Assembly: GCA_021788095.1 (NCBI GenBank)
Contig: JAJYLB010000034.1
Coordinates: 1 to 38,359 of the forward strand
DNA length: 38,359 bases
Source of the DNA: Acidobacteriota bacterium
GTDB taxonomy: Bacteria; Acidobacteriota; Terriglobia; Acidiferrales; UBA7541
Reading direction: 5' to 3'
Shown piece by piece: positions 8,876 to 17,252 of this stretch (position 1 is the stretch's first letter; each line of letters begins with the position of its first letter). The notes beneath the pieces were generated by a model. It did no database searches, was not told the DNA's origin, and saw only the letters and a program-made list of their open reading frames with translations. The translations under genes and the position numbers were made by a program.

Positions 8876-11800
8876 GCGACTCCCAGGTTGCCATTATCGG
8901 AATGGATTGTCTATTCCCCGGCGCGCCCAGCCTGGATGCCTTCTGGGACAATATCCTCGGGGGAGTGGATGCCATTACCGATGCGCCGCCCGCGCGGTGG
9001 GATCCCCTCTACTACGATCCGCAAAGCCGCAGCGCGGATCGGCTCTACTGCAAACGCGGGGGATTCATCGACGATTATGCCGATTTTGACGCGCTCGCTT
9101 TCGGGATCGTACCGGTGGAGGCCCAGAGCATTGAACCCGATCAGTTACTCGCGCTGCGAGTGGCCAACTCCGCTCTGGCCGATGCCGGCTACGCGCAAAG
9201 CCCGTTTCCCCGGGAGCGGACCGGGGTCATCCTGGGTCGCGGGAATTACATGAGCGTCGGCCTGGCTCGAAGGAACGAGCGGCTGCGCACCGCGGAACAG
9301 CTCGGGGCGTGCCTTCGCACCCTGGTGCCGAGCCTGGGACCCGCGGAAGCGGAGCGCGTGAAGTCGGCCTTTCAGGCGCAGTTCGAGGCCAACGAGGGCG
9401 GCGCGGCCATCGGACTCGTTCCGAATCTCACGGCGTCCCGGATTGCGAACCGGTTGGACCTTCAGGGACCGGCGTACACGATAGACGCCGCCTGCGCCAG
9501 CTCCCTCGTCGCGGTGGACCACGCTTGCACCGAGCTGCGCCAACAGAGCGCCGACCTCATGTTGGCGGGCGGAGTGCACCTGTGCCACGACGTAACTTTC
9601 TGGAGCGTCTTCTGCCAACTGGGGGCACTCAGCCGCACCGAGCAGATCCGTCCTTTCCACAGCGAGGCGGACGGTCTGCTGATTGGGGAGGGGGTCGGTG
9701 TGGTGGTGCTGAAACGGCTGGCGGACGCGGAACGGGACGGCGATCGCATTTACGCGGTCATTTGCGGCACCGGCGTGGCGAGCGACGGTCGGGACGTCAG
9801 CTTGATGAATCCCCGATCCGCAGGTCAGGTCCTCGCGCTCGAGCGCGCTTGGAGGCAAGCCGGCATTCCGCCCTCCTCGGTGGGCCTGATCGAAGCGCAT
9901 GGCGCCGGTACGCCGGTGGGGGACGCCGCCGAACTGGCAACGCTGGCACATTTCTTTGGGCCGCTCCCGGACGGAGAGGCCCAAGCGGGGCTGGGGTCCG
10001 TCAAGTCCATGATCGGCCATGCCATGCCGGCAGCCGGAGCGGCTGGGCTGATCAAGGCGGCGCTCGCCGTCTATCACGGTGTGCTTCCACCCACCTTGCA
10101 TTGCGAGAAACCGAACCCGGCCCTGACCGCGACGCGTTTCCGGCTCGTTCAGAGCACGGAACGATGGAACTCCGGCAGCCTTCCCCGCCGTGCTGGCGTC
10201 AACGCCTTCGGTTTCGGAGGCATCAACGCCCACGTCGTGTTGGAATCCCGCGAAAGCCGAGCCCGGCGCTCTGTTCCGCTCGAACCCAGCGAGGAGGGGA
10301 GCGCGATGTGGACCTACGCTGCCGAGAATGCGTCAGCCCTCCTGGAGGCATTGCAGCAACCCAGCCCTCCCCGGGACGGCACCGGCCCATGCCGTTTGGC
10401 GCTGCTACACCCCACGCGCGAGCGGCTCGCGCGAGCCGCATCCATCGTCTCGCGCGGCGTGCCGTGGGCCGGACACGAAGAGATATGGTTCGCAACGCAG
10501 GGTCTGTCCCTGTCGGGCGGCAAGCTCGCTTTCCTCTTTCCGGGCCTGGATGCCGCCTTCGAGCCCCGACTCGAAGATTTGGGCCGGCGATTCCCGTCGA
10601 GTCCGCCGTCACACACCAGCGCCGAGAATCCGGGAGTGACGAGCCTTGCCGTCATCGCTGTGAACCGGTTCGTCCATCGCGTTCTTATAGAACTGGGCGT
10701 CCGGCCGGACCTCGCGGCCGGCCACAGTATCGGTGAGTGGAGCGCGATGATCGCGGCCGGAATGATCCCGGAATCTGCGGTCGATGAATTCGTCGCCGGA
10801 TTCCAGGCGGCGAGCTTGAACCTGCCTAAGCTCGTCTATCTGGTTGCAGGCTGCGGCGTTCGGGAAGCGGAGGGCGCGCTCGACGGGCTCTCGGACGTCT
10901 TCGTCTCTCACGACAATTGCCCCCATCAGGTGATCTTGTGCGGCGCGGAGGGGAGTGTGGAAATCGCCCGCACTCGCCTGCACGCCGCGGGCATTCTTTG
11001 CCAAGCCTTGCGATTTCGGTCCGGGTTCCACTCGCCGCTCCTCGACGAATACCTCGAGCCCTTCCGGATCACCCAGGAACGCTTCCCTTTGCAGTCCCCG
11101 AAGATTCCCCTATGGTCAGCCACGACGTGCGCGCCCTACCCCGTCGATCACCCGGCGATTCGCCGAGTGATGCTCGATCACCTGGTGCGGCCGGTCCGCT
11201 TTCGAGAGCTGATCGAGGCGCTCTACGAGGATGGCGCCCGCATCTTCCTTCAAGTGGGCAGTGGAAGTCTGCCTGGCTTTGTGGATGATACGCTTCGCCA
11301 TCGTCGGCACTTGGCGATGACCTTGAACAGCCCGCGGCGCTCCGGGCTCGCCCAATTGCGCCGGGTGGCGGCAGCCCTGTTCGTGGAAGGAATCGAGGTC
11401 CAGAGGAAAAAGCTCGATGGGGAGCCCGCTCTTAGAGTTCGTCCGGACTCGAAACCCTTGAAGCTGAGCCTGGGGCTTCCTCTCGTGAAGCTCGACTCGC
11501 CCGCGCCGCCGGAGCCGGCTGATCCCGTGCGAGCCGCCTTCGACGCCAACTTACGCAGGCTTGCGACCGCAGAGGCGGAGGTGAGGTCCGCATGGGCGCA
11601 AGCGCGGTCGCCACGCCTTTCTATGGATCCCCCCCAAACGTTTTCCCAGAGGAAGGTGCTTTCCGTCGAAACCGTGCCGGAATTGTTGGACCACTGCTTG
11701 TTCCCCCAGGGGGCGCGTTGCCGCAGTCTCTTGGAACGCTTTCCCGTGGTGCCCCTGACCACCTCCATCGTTTTGCTGATGGACGCCGGGCGGCAGGTGG

Positions 11801-12903
11801 CGGCCGGGCGAACGCCGGTCGCCGTCTTAGATGTGCGTTCTCAGCGCTGGTTGGCGGTCGCACCGCCGGCCGAAGTGCAGATCACGGCCCGACGGAACGG
11901 CTCGGATCGCGTCGCCACCGCGATCTCCGACTACGTCGACGGAACGGTGCTGTTCGCGGACGGCTTTTCCCAGGCCCCGGTTCCCTCCTTCCCACCCCTC
12001 TCCGAGGAGCGACCGGCTTTCGTTACGGCAGATCGGCTCTATCGTGACGGCTGGATGTTCCACGGCCCGGCGTTTCGAGGCATCGTGGAATTGGGTCCCT
12101 TGGGACGTAACGGCATCGATGGAATCATCGAAACCGGGGCGGCCCCAGGCGCGCTGCTCGACAATGCCGGCCAGCTTTTGGGCTATTGGGTGATGGCCGG
12201 CGGCAACGTGGACAGCCTGGCCATGCCCATCGGAATTGAGCGGATCGATTTTTACGGGCCGGAGCCGAGTGTCGGCACGCGCGTCGTCTGCAAGGTTCGG
12301 ATCCGGGAGTTGACTCCGATGGCGGTGTGCGCCGACATGGAGTTGCTGGTGAACGGGCGGCTGTGGGCCAAGGTGAAGGAATGGGAAGACCGGCGGCTGC
12401 AGACGAACGACCGGTTGTGGCCGGTTCTGCGGGACCCGGAAAAGCAACTGCTCGCGGTGGTGCAGCCGGACGGCTGGGCCTGTTTCCACGACATCTACCG
12501 TCAATCGGCCTCGAGGGATTTCCTCGCGAGGCGCTTTCTGTCGGAGTCGGAACGCGAAGCGTACTTGGCCGTGCCGCCGTCCTTGCAGCGCGTCTGGCTG
12601 GCGGGTCGCGTGGCCGCTAAAGACGCGGTCCGCGCCTGGATGTGGAACCACGGCGCCGGCCCCTTGTATCCCGCCGAAATCGAAATCCTGTCCGAGGCCA
12701 CCGGGCAGGCGCGCGTCCGCGGTCCCCAGGGCGCGGATTTGCGGATCGCGATCTCGCACAGGGACGACCTCGCGTTCGCGAAAGTAGCCGAAGGCTCGTC
12801 CCCCGCTGTCAGGAGCGAGATCTTGGCGGCTTCCGACCACACCGCACGATCGTTTGCCAATCTGGCGGGTGGATGGCTGGCCCCGGGAAGGCAACAGGAA
12901 TGA
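8872..12903 (+). CDS. type I polyketide/lipid synthase 2: KS, AT, DH and truncated PPTase-like tail
   Basis: A 1343-residue partner of synthase 1. The KS (about 1-455) has C208 in DAACASS, H343 in EAHGAGT and H383, so it should be catalytic rather than a chain-length factor. The AT (about 550-850) keeps S619 in GHSIGE and H720 in SGFHS, but its N-terminal loop reads FPGLDAAF instead of FPGQGSQ. The double-hotdog DH (about 925-1180) shows H941, the FPVVPLTTS segment, MFHGPAF, and D1097 with Q1101 in LLDNAGQ. The tail (about 1210-1343) resembles the front of a PPTase: WLAGRVAAKDAV and the ISH motif with H1296. It stops before the G-x-D-x-E and W-x-x-K-E-A motifs, so it cannot be a complete PPTase. 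Together the two proteins supply condensation, ketoreduction, dehydration and enoyl reduction. The start and stop both overlap neighbours by ATGA. Confidence 0.92.
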   Translation: MSDSQVAIIGMDCLFPGAPSLDAFWDNILGGVDAITDAPPARWDPLYYDPQSRSADRLYCKRGGFIDDYADFDALAFGIVPVEAQSIEPDQLLALRVANSALADAGYAQSPFPRERTGVILGRGNYMSVGLARRNERLRTAEQLGACLRTLVPSLGPAEAERVKSAFQAQFEANEGGAAIGLVPNLTASRIANRLDLQGPAYTIDAACASSLVAVDHACTELRQQSADLMLAGGVHLCHDVTFWSVFCQLGALSRTEQIRPFHSEADGLLIGEGVGVVVLKRLADAERDGDRIYAVICGTGVASDGRDVSLMNPRSAGQVLALERAWRQAGIPPSSVGLIEAHGAGTPVGDAAELATLAHFFGPLPDGEAQAGLGSVKSMIGHAMPAAGAAGLIKAALAVYHGVLPPTLHCEKPNPALTATRFRLVQSTERWNSGSLPRRAGVNAFGFGGINAHVVLESRESRARRSVPLEPSEEGSAMWTYAAENASALLEALQQPSPPRDGTGPCRLALLHPTRERLARAASIVSRGVPWAGHEEIWFATQGLSLSGGKLAFLFPGLDAAFEPRLEDLGRRFPSSPPSHTSAENPGVTSLAVIAVNRFVHRVLIELGVRPDLAAGHSIGEWSAMIAAGMIPESAVDEFVAGFQAASLNLPKLVYLVAGCGVREAEGALDGLSDVFVSHDNCPHQVILCGAEGSVEIARTRLHAAGILCQALRFRSGFHSPLLDEYLEPFRITQERFPLQSPKIPLWSATTCAPYPVDHPAIRRVMLDHLVRPVRFRELIEALYEDGARIFLQVGSGSLPGFVDDTLRHRRHLAMTLNSPRRSGLAQLRRVAAALFVEGIEVQRKKLDGEPALRVRPDSKPLKLSLGLPLVKLDSPAPPEPADPVRAAFDANLRRLATAEAEVRSAWAQARSPRLSMDPPQTFSQRKVLSVETVPELLDHCLFPQGARCRSLLERFPVVPLTTSIVLLMDAGRQVAAGRTPVAVLDVRSQRWLAVAPPAEVQITARRNGSDRVATAISDYVDGTVLFADGFSQAPVPSFPPLSEERPAFVTADRLYRDGWMFHGPAFRGIVELGPLGRNGIDGIIETGAAPGALLDNAGQLLGYWVMAGGNVDSLAMPIGIERIDFYGPEPSVGTRVVCKVRIRELTPMAVCADMELLVNGRLWAKVKEWEDRRLQTNDRLWPVLRDPEKQLLAVVQPDGWACFHDIYRQSASRDFLARRFLSESEREAYLAVPPSLQRVWLAGRVAAKDAVRAWMWNHGAGPLYPAEIEILSEATGQARVRGPQGADLRIAISHRDDLAFAKVAEGSSPAVRSEILAASDHTARSFANLAGGWLAPGRQQE

Positions 12904-13211
12904 CTCCCTCGATGAGCGATCCCGTCACACCTACGCAGCAGGAAGTTCTCGACACCCTTGCGGGATTTCTTCGCGAGATTGTCGCGGAGCCCTGGATTGC
13001 CGAGGTGCCCATCACCATGGAGACCTCCTTCAGTCAGGATCTCGAACTCGAGAGCATTGAGTTTGTCGCGCTCGCCACCAAGCTGCGCGATCGCTACGGT
13101 TTCGAGGCCGAATTCACGGACTGGCTGGCCGGCTTGGAGTTCGAGGAGATCATCGCGTTGCGCGTCGGTTCCCTCGTGGAATTCATTCTGCGATGCCATT
13201 CACCTCGGTAA
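12900..13211 (+). CDS. free acyl carrier protein
   Basis: A 103-residue acidic carrier protein. The phosphopantetheine serine is S52 in L-E-L-E-S-I-E-F, at the head of helix 2; the residue before it is glutamate, where most carrier proteins have aspartate. It carries acyl or starter groups as thioesters on a flexible arm, presumably for the synthases beside it. Its ATG overlaps the stop codon of synthase 2 (ATGA); a second in-frame ATG lies four codons on and is also possible. Its end overlaps the first hydrolase gene by 19 bases. A separate ACP next to a synthase that already has one suggests loading of a starter, offloading, or presentation of the chain to tailoring enzymes. Family is clear; its exact step is not. 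Confidence 0.85.
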   Translation: MTPSMSDPVTPTQQEVLDTLAGFLREIVAEPWIAEVPITMETSFSQDLELESIEFVALATKLRDRYGFEAEFTDWLAGLEFEEIIALRVGSLVEFILRCHSPR

Positions 13212-13948
13212 ACGGATTGCGGTTTCACACCGAAGCGCTGGGTTCCGGCCCGCCGGTGGCGATGCTGCATGGCCTCTTGGTGGGAAACCTGGCGCTGTGG
13301 TACTTCACCGCTGCCCCCGCCCTGGCGCGCTCGCATCGCGTGCTGCTCTACGACCTGCGAGGCCACGGCCGCACCGATCGAAGCCTCGATGGCTACGACC
13401 TGGCCACGATGACGCGGGATCTTGCGTGCCTGCTGGAGGGCTTCGATGCACGGCCCGTATCGCTGGTCGGCCACAGCTACGGAGCGCTGATTGCCCTCTC
13501 TTACGCGCTCTTGAGGCCGGAGCGGGTGGCTCGCCTGGTTTTGGCCGACGCTCCTCTGCCGCCCTCTCGGGCCGAGGAGGTTTCGGCATTCGTGGCTTTG
13601 CCGCCTCAAGAGATGGCCAAGGCGCTGCCCGAGCCGGTTCGCCGTTCTCTTCCCGGGGGTGGACGCCGGTCGGTTCGATTTCTCCAGGCACTGGAGTTCT
13701 TGATCGCCCGGACCTCCTTCCCCCGCGACATTGTGGCCGAGCCCGATCTGCCGGATAGCGCGCTGGCGCAGCTCTCCTGCGAGGTCTTGTGTCTGTACGG
13801 GGAGTCTTCTCTCTGCCGCCCGGTTGGCGAGCGGCTCCTCCGCGCGATCCCGAAGAGCAAGTTGGTCCTCGTACCCGGGGGGCATTATTTCCCGCTGGAG
13901 GCGCCGGAACTGACGACCGCTCACCTGCTGGAGTTCTTGAATGGCTGA
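13193..13948 (+). CDS. alpha/beta hydrolase 1 of the polyketide cluster
   Basis: A 251-residue alpha/beta-hydrolase fold enzyme. The oxyanion region is M-L-H-G near residue 25, the nucleophile is S95 in G-H-S-Y-G, the acid is probably in Y-G-E-S-S, and the histidine is in P-G-G-H-Y-F near the C-terminus. There is no signal peptide, so it is cytoplasmic. In an operon whose synthases lack any thioesterase domain it is a good candidate for releasing the finished chain from an ACP, or for removing misloaded acyl groups. It is strongly similar to the next gene product over the first 120 residues (both contain L-Y-D-L-R-G-H-G-R), so the two arose by duplication. The start is within the end of the ACP gene. 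Confidence 0.88.
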   Translation: MPFTSVNGLRFHTEALGSGPPVAMLHGLLVGNLALWYFTAAPALARSHRVLLYDLRGHGRTDRSLDGYDLATMTRDLACLLEGFDARPVSLVGHSYGALIALSYALLRPERVARLVLADAPLPPSRAEEVSAFVALPPQEMAKALPEPVRRSLPGGGRRSVRFLQALEFLIARTSFPRDIVAEPDLPDSALAQLSCEVLCLYGESSLCRPVGERLLRAIPKSKLVLVPGGHYFPLEAPELTTAHLLEFLNG

Positions 13949-14750
13949 AGTCCCAGTTCGAGGCATTCGGCTGCATGTGGAGCGTATCGGTGCGGGAGAC
14001 CGCGCCGTGATCTTTCTGCACGGATTGGTGCTGGACGACCTTTCCAGCTTCTATTTCACCATGGCGCCGGCGGTGGCGCGCTTCGCGGAGGTCATCCTCT
14101 ACGACTTGCGAGGGCACGGCCGAAGCGAGCGGCCTCTGACCGGGTACTCGGTAGAGGAGATGGTTGCCGATCTGGCAGCTCTCCTGGATGAGCTTGCCGT
14201 CGGCAAGCCGGTTTTTCTGGTGGGGCACAGTTTCGGGGGACTCGTGGCGATAACTTTTGCGTCTCGTTATCCTGCCCGCGTCGCAGGGCTGGTATTGCTC
14301 GAGCCGTTGGTGGGCGAAAAGGGCTGGGGAGACCAGATGGCGTATACGTTGACGCTCAAGGGAGAGGAGCGCGACCGGCAGATCGCCAGCGCATTTCGGA
14401 GCTGGCTGGACCGACACAGCAACCGCAAACGAAACCTGTTGTCCCGGATCGCGGAGGACATGCTGAATCTCGTCCACAAGACTTCCCTGGTGGAGGATCT
14501 CCGTGGCTCGCCGCCCCTGGCTCCCGACCAGCTTTCCAGAATCCGGTGTCCGATCCTGGCCCTGGTAGGAGAGCGCTCCGCCACGGGGGAAACGGGCAAA
14601 AACGTGCTGGGGTTACTATCGTGTTGCGAGGTGCGCGTCATCCCCGGCTGCACCCACTCCATCTTGTGGGAAGCCACCGAGAAGGTCCGGCAGCACGTCG
14701 TCGAATGGTTGAGTAGCCGGAGTGTTGCGTGCCCCGATTCCTCTTCGTAG
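13941..14750 (+). CDS. alpha/beta hydrolase 2 of the polyketide cluster
   Basis: A 269-residue alpha/beta hydrolase, paralogous to the preceding gene product. It has F-L-H-G for the oxyanion hole, nucleophile S97 in G-H-S-F-G-G and a C-terminal histidine in P-G-C-T-H-S. It differs from its sibling mainly in the lid region, which is longer and rich in arginine and lysine (residues about 145-180), so the two probably act on different substrates. Roles could be chain release, ester or lactone formation, or hydrolysis of an intermediate. It overlaps the first hydrolase gene by 8 bases and the glycosyltransferase gene by 22 bases. Confidence 0.88.
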   Translation: MAEVPVRGIRLHVERIGAGDRAVIFLHGLVLDDLSSFYFTMAPAVARFAEVILYDLRGHGRSERPLTGYSVEEMVADLAALLDELAVGKPVFLVGHSFGGLVAITFASRYPARVAGLVLLEPLVGEKGWGDQMAYTLTLKGEERDRQIASAFRSWLDRHSNRKRNLLSRIAEDMLNLVHKTSLVEDLRGSPPLAPDQLSRIRCPILALVGERSATGETGKNVLGLLSCCEVRVIPGCTHSILWEATEKVRQHVVEWLSSRSVACPDSSS

Positions 14751-15883
14751 TGCCACCCTTGGCAGGTCATGTGAATCCCACGGTCTCCGTGGCGAAGGAA
14801 CTGCTCGCGCGCGGGCACGAAGTGGCTTGGGTGGGACATCGCGGCGCAATCGAGCCGTGGCTGCCAGGAGGGGCGAACCTGTTTCCCGTGGAGGATTGCG
14901 GCTCACCCCTACTGGCGGCGCAGAGGGCGGCCATGGCTCGGACGGTTCGTGGGCTGGAAAGCCTGCGGTTCCTGTTCGACGACTTTCTCTTGCCGCTGGC
15001 CAGGATGATGCTCGCTGATGTCGAGAGGGCCGTCGAGGTTTTCCGCCCGAGCGTTCTCGTGGTGGATCAACAGGCGTTGGCAGGCCGTCTGGTGGCTCGC
15101 CGGCGGGGGCTTGCGTGGGCATCCTTCGCCACCACCTCGACGCTGCTTACCGATCCGGTTCCCGAACTACCGAAGGTGGGCGAGTGGCTGTGCCAACGCT
15201 TAGCATCGCTCGACCTTGAAGCCGCGCTGACACCGACCGAGGATTTCGGCCTATCGCCCCATCTCGTGATCGTCTTCTCGACGGAAGCGCTGATGGGCGC
15301 TAAGGTTCTCCCGGCACATTTTCACTTCGTCGGACCTTCGCTCAGCGATCGTCCCGATCCAACACCATTCCCCTGGGATTGGTTTCGCGCGGTTCCCAGG
15401 ATCCTGGTCACGCTCGGAACCGTGAACGTGGATCGCGGGTCGCACTATTTCAAGACGGCTCTGGAGGCCTTCCAAGACCAGCCGCTGCAAGTCGTTCTGG
15501 TAGCTCCGCCCGAACTGGTCGGTCCCGCGCCGGAGAACGTCCTCGTCCGGGTGCACATTCCGCAACTGGCTGTGCTCCCTCACGTGAACGCCATCGTTTG
15601 TCATGGAGGCCATAACACGGTCTGCGAAGCACTAGCCAACGGCCTTCCCCTGGTCTTGGCCCCGATTAAGGACGACCAGATGCAAATTGCCCGGCAGGTC
15701 GTCGGGGCCGGCGCCGGTATTAAGCTGAGGTTTGGGAGATTTACCGCTGCCGATCTCCGCCAATCCGCGGAGCGGGCGCTGGGCGATCCCAAGTTTCGCG
15801 ACGCTGCCAAGCGTATCCAGGCTTCGTTCGCGGCTGCGGGTGGCGCCCGCCGTGCGGCCGAATTGTTGAAGGGACTGGCGTGA
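14729..15883 (+). CDS. GT1-family (UGT/MGT-like) glycosyltransferase
   Basis: A 384-residue GT-B fold glycosyltransferase. The N-terminus has the family opening P-P-L-A-G-H-V-N-P, whose histidine is the likely catalytic base. The C-terminal nucleotide-sugar motif is H-G-G-H-N-T-V-C-E-A-L starting at H292, followed by P-L-V-L-A-P-I-K-D-D-Q-M-Q. Relatives transfer a sugar from a nucleotide donor to a small lipophilic acceptor such as a macrolide, carotenoid or fatty alcohol. As the last gene of the operon it most likely glycosylates the polyketide or lipid made by the synthases. The donor sugar cannot be read from the sequence. The GTG start lies inside the end of hydrolase 2, so translation is coupled. 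Confidence 0.9.
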   Translation: MPRFLFVVPPLAGHVNPTVSVAKELLARGHEVAWVGHRGAIEPWLPGGANLFPVEDCGSPLLAAQRAAMARTVRGLESLRFLFDDFLLPLARMMLADVERAVEVFRPSVLVVDQQALAGRLVARRRGLAWASFATTSTLLTDPVPELPKVGEWLCQRLASLDLEAALTPTEDFGLSPHLVIVFSTEALMGAKVLPAHFHFVGPSLSDRPDPTPFPWDWFRAVPRILVTLGTVNVDRGSHYFKTALEAFQDQPLQVVLVAPPELVGPAPENVLVRVHIPQLAVLPHVNAIVCHGGHNTVCEALANGLPLVLAPIKDDQMQIARQVVGAGAGIKLRFGRFTAADLRQSAERALGDPKFRDAAKRIQASFAAAGGARRAAELLKGLA

Positions 15884-15941
15884 GCTTGGTTCGGTTCGGA
15901 ATCTCCGTCTTCTTTTTCGATTAGGGACTTCGCAATCTAAA

Positions 15942-17252
15942 TCAGATGAAATGTCTTCGGACCCGATTGCCGCCACAGGTAAATGTGTTTACAAACTCCC
16001 CATTCTCGCTGAAATACTCGCAATAATTCCCAAACCTCCTATCCACCGTCACCGGGTCCAAACCAAATTGCTTTAAAGAATAGGTGTGCTTTCCATATTT
16101 GTTCTGGGGAGTCGCATCAAGATATTCTTTCATCCTGCGGGCGGCCGCGTCACTAAAGTCGAAACCAAATGCGCCGTATATATCTTTTACTGCGCCAAGG
16201 GGGTTTCCGATAAAATCCTTATACGAAAGATCGTAAAAGGATGCGCCTCCCACGCCATTTCCGGCCTGTTTTCTTTGTTCCAATCCCTCATCAACCATCC
16301 GACCTAATGTATCTAGAACGTGGCCCCCTATATCGTCCAGGATTTCGTCGGGATTCGTGTAATAAAATCTCATGTAACTGTAAAATAGGCTGCCCCAGGA
16401 AGGCAGAAATTCTCGTGGATTTCTGTGAGTTTGTATGATGCACGCATCGGGATATACGGCCAACAGACTGGAAATATGCCTTAAGTGCATGGGAGCTTTG
16501 AGCACCCACCGCGTACGTTTAAACTTCCATTGAAGTACCTTGAGCTCCAACTTGTGAAATTCATACACCGCCTTCGAGTCGAGATGGTCCGTATACCAAC
16601 CGTCATAGCCGGCGATAATGACTGAATAAGTTGGCTCGGCCAGGATATTCCGTGTAATGTGCATGCAGTCCTCGGGTTCATGCATGTCCCCTATATCGTG
16701 CATGGCCTTAACTTCGGGGACGCAATAGTAAAATATCCCGAACAGCATTTCATGCATTTTCATGCGACGGTCGCTCTCATAGGTCGATTCCTCCGGAGGA
16801 GGTACCGGTTCGGCCATTTCCCAAAGGCGAGGTGCCCGATGCGCCGGATCTCGAGCAAGAAGCCTGTGCAATAAAGTAGTGCCGGTCCTGGGGGCCCCCA
16901 GGATGAATATGGGTTTCCTGATTTCCTCGTCCAAAATTTCGGGATGCCTTGTTACCTCGTCCTGAATCCTAAGCACCGCGGCCAAACAGGAAATAACGTT
17001 GCCTTTCACGTGTAATCTTGCAAGGAGTCTTTTGGGCCGCCCAGTACGGGTGGAATCGCAGATTAACCTTAGAGGCGTCCGAAACAAATCGGTCCCGAAT
17101 TCATTCAGCCCCGTCTTACGGCAGGCCTCGCGAATCGCCTCTTCTTCATCGAACACCAGCCTCCTGCCAAAGCACTTGTCTAACAGGAAGAGAAAAGAAT
17201 CGGCGAATCTCAGAAGCTTCGGCTGTTTGGGTTTCCGGGTTTGCGAGGTCAT
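15942..17252 (-). CDS. sulfotransferase, PAPS-dependent
   Basis: A 436-residue sulfotransferase. The 5'-phosphosulfate loop is GAPRTGTTLLHR (residues 119-130) and the 3'-phosphate site is T-H-R-N-P-R around residue 275-280, so it should use PAPS to sulfate a hydroxyl or amine. I start it at the ATG preceded by GGAG (five bases between); a longer reading of 23 extra residues lacks such a site. The gene is convergent to the polyketide operon, with 58 bases between the stops. Its base composition is unlike the neighbours: two sampled 60-base stretches are 45% GC against 62% in a stretch of the glycosyltransferase. That suggests recent transfer. It might sulfate the cluster's glycolipid, but opposite direction and different composition make that uncertain. 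Confidence 0.88.
   Translation of the reverse strand: MTSQTRKPKQPKLLRFADSFLFLLDKCFGRRLVFDEEEAIREACRKTGLNEFGTDLFRTPLRLICDSTRTGRPKRLLARLHVKGNVISCLAAVLRIQDEVTRHPEILDEEIRKPIFILGAPRTGTTLLHRLLARDPAHRAPRLWEMAEPVPPPEESTYESDRRMKMHEMLFGIFYYCVPEVKAMHDIGDMHEPEDCMHITRNILAEPTYSVIIAGYDGWYTDHLDSKAVYEFHKLELKVLQWKFKRTRWVLKAPMHLRHISSLLAVYPDACIIQTHRNPREFLPSWGSLFYSYMRFYYTNPDEILDDIGGHVLDTLGRMVDEGLEQRKQAGNGVGGASFYDLSYKDFIGNPLGAVKDIYGAFGFDFSDAAARRMKEYLDATPQNKYGKHTYSLKQFGLDPVTVDRRFGNYCEYFSENGEFVNTFTCGGNRVRRHFI

Noticed and set aside
2279..12903. Enediyne polyketide synthase
   Set aside because: KS-AT-ACP-KR and DH-PPTase order recalls enediyne PKSs, but the protein is split, has a second KS-AT, fused enoyl reductases, a truncated PPTase, and no enediyne accessory genes are nearby.
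2279..12903. Standard omega-3 PUFA synthase (pfaABCD)
   Set aside because: The ACP motif and KR are PUFA-like, but there is only one ACP in the synthase, the PfaD-like domains are N-terminally fused, and only a single DH domain is seen.
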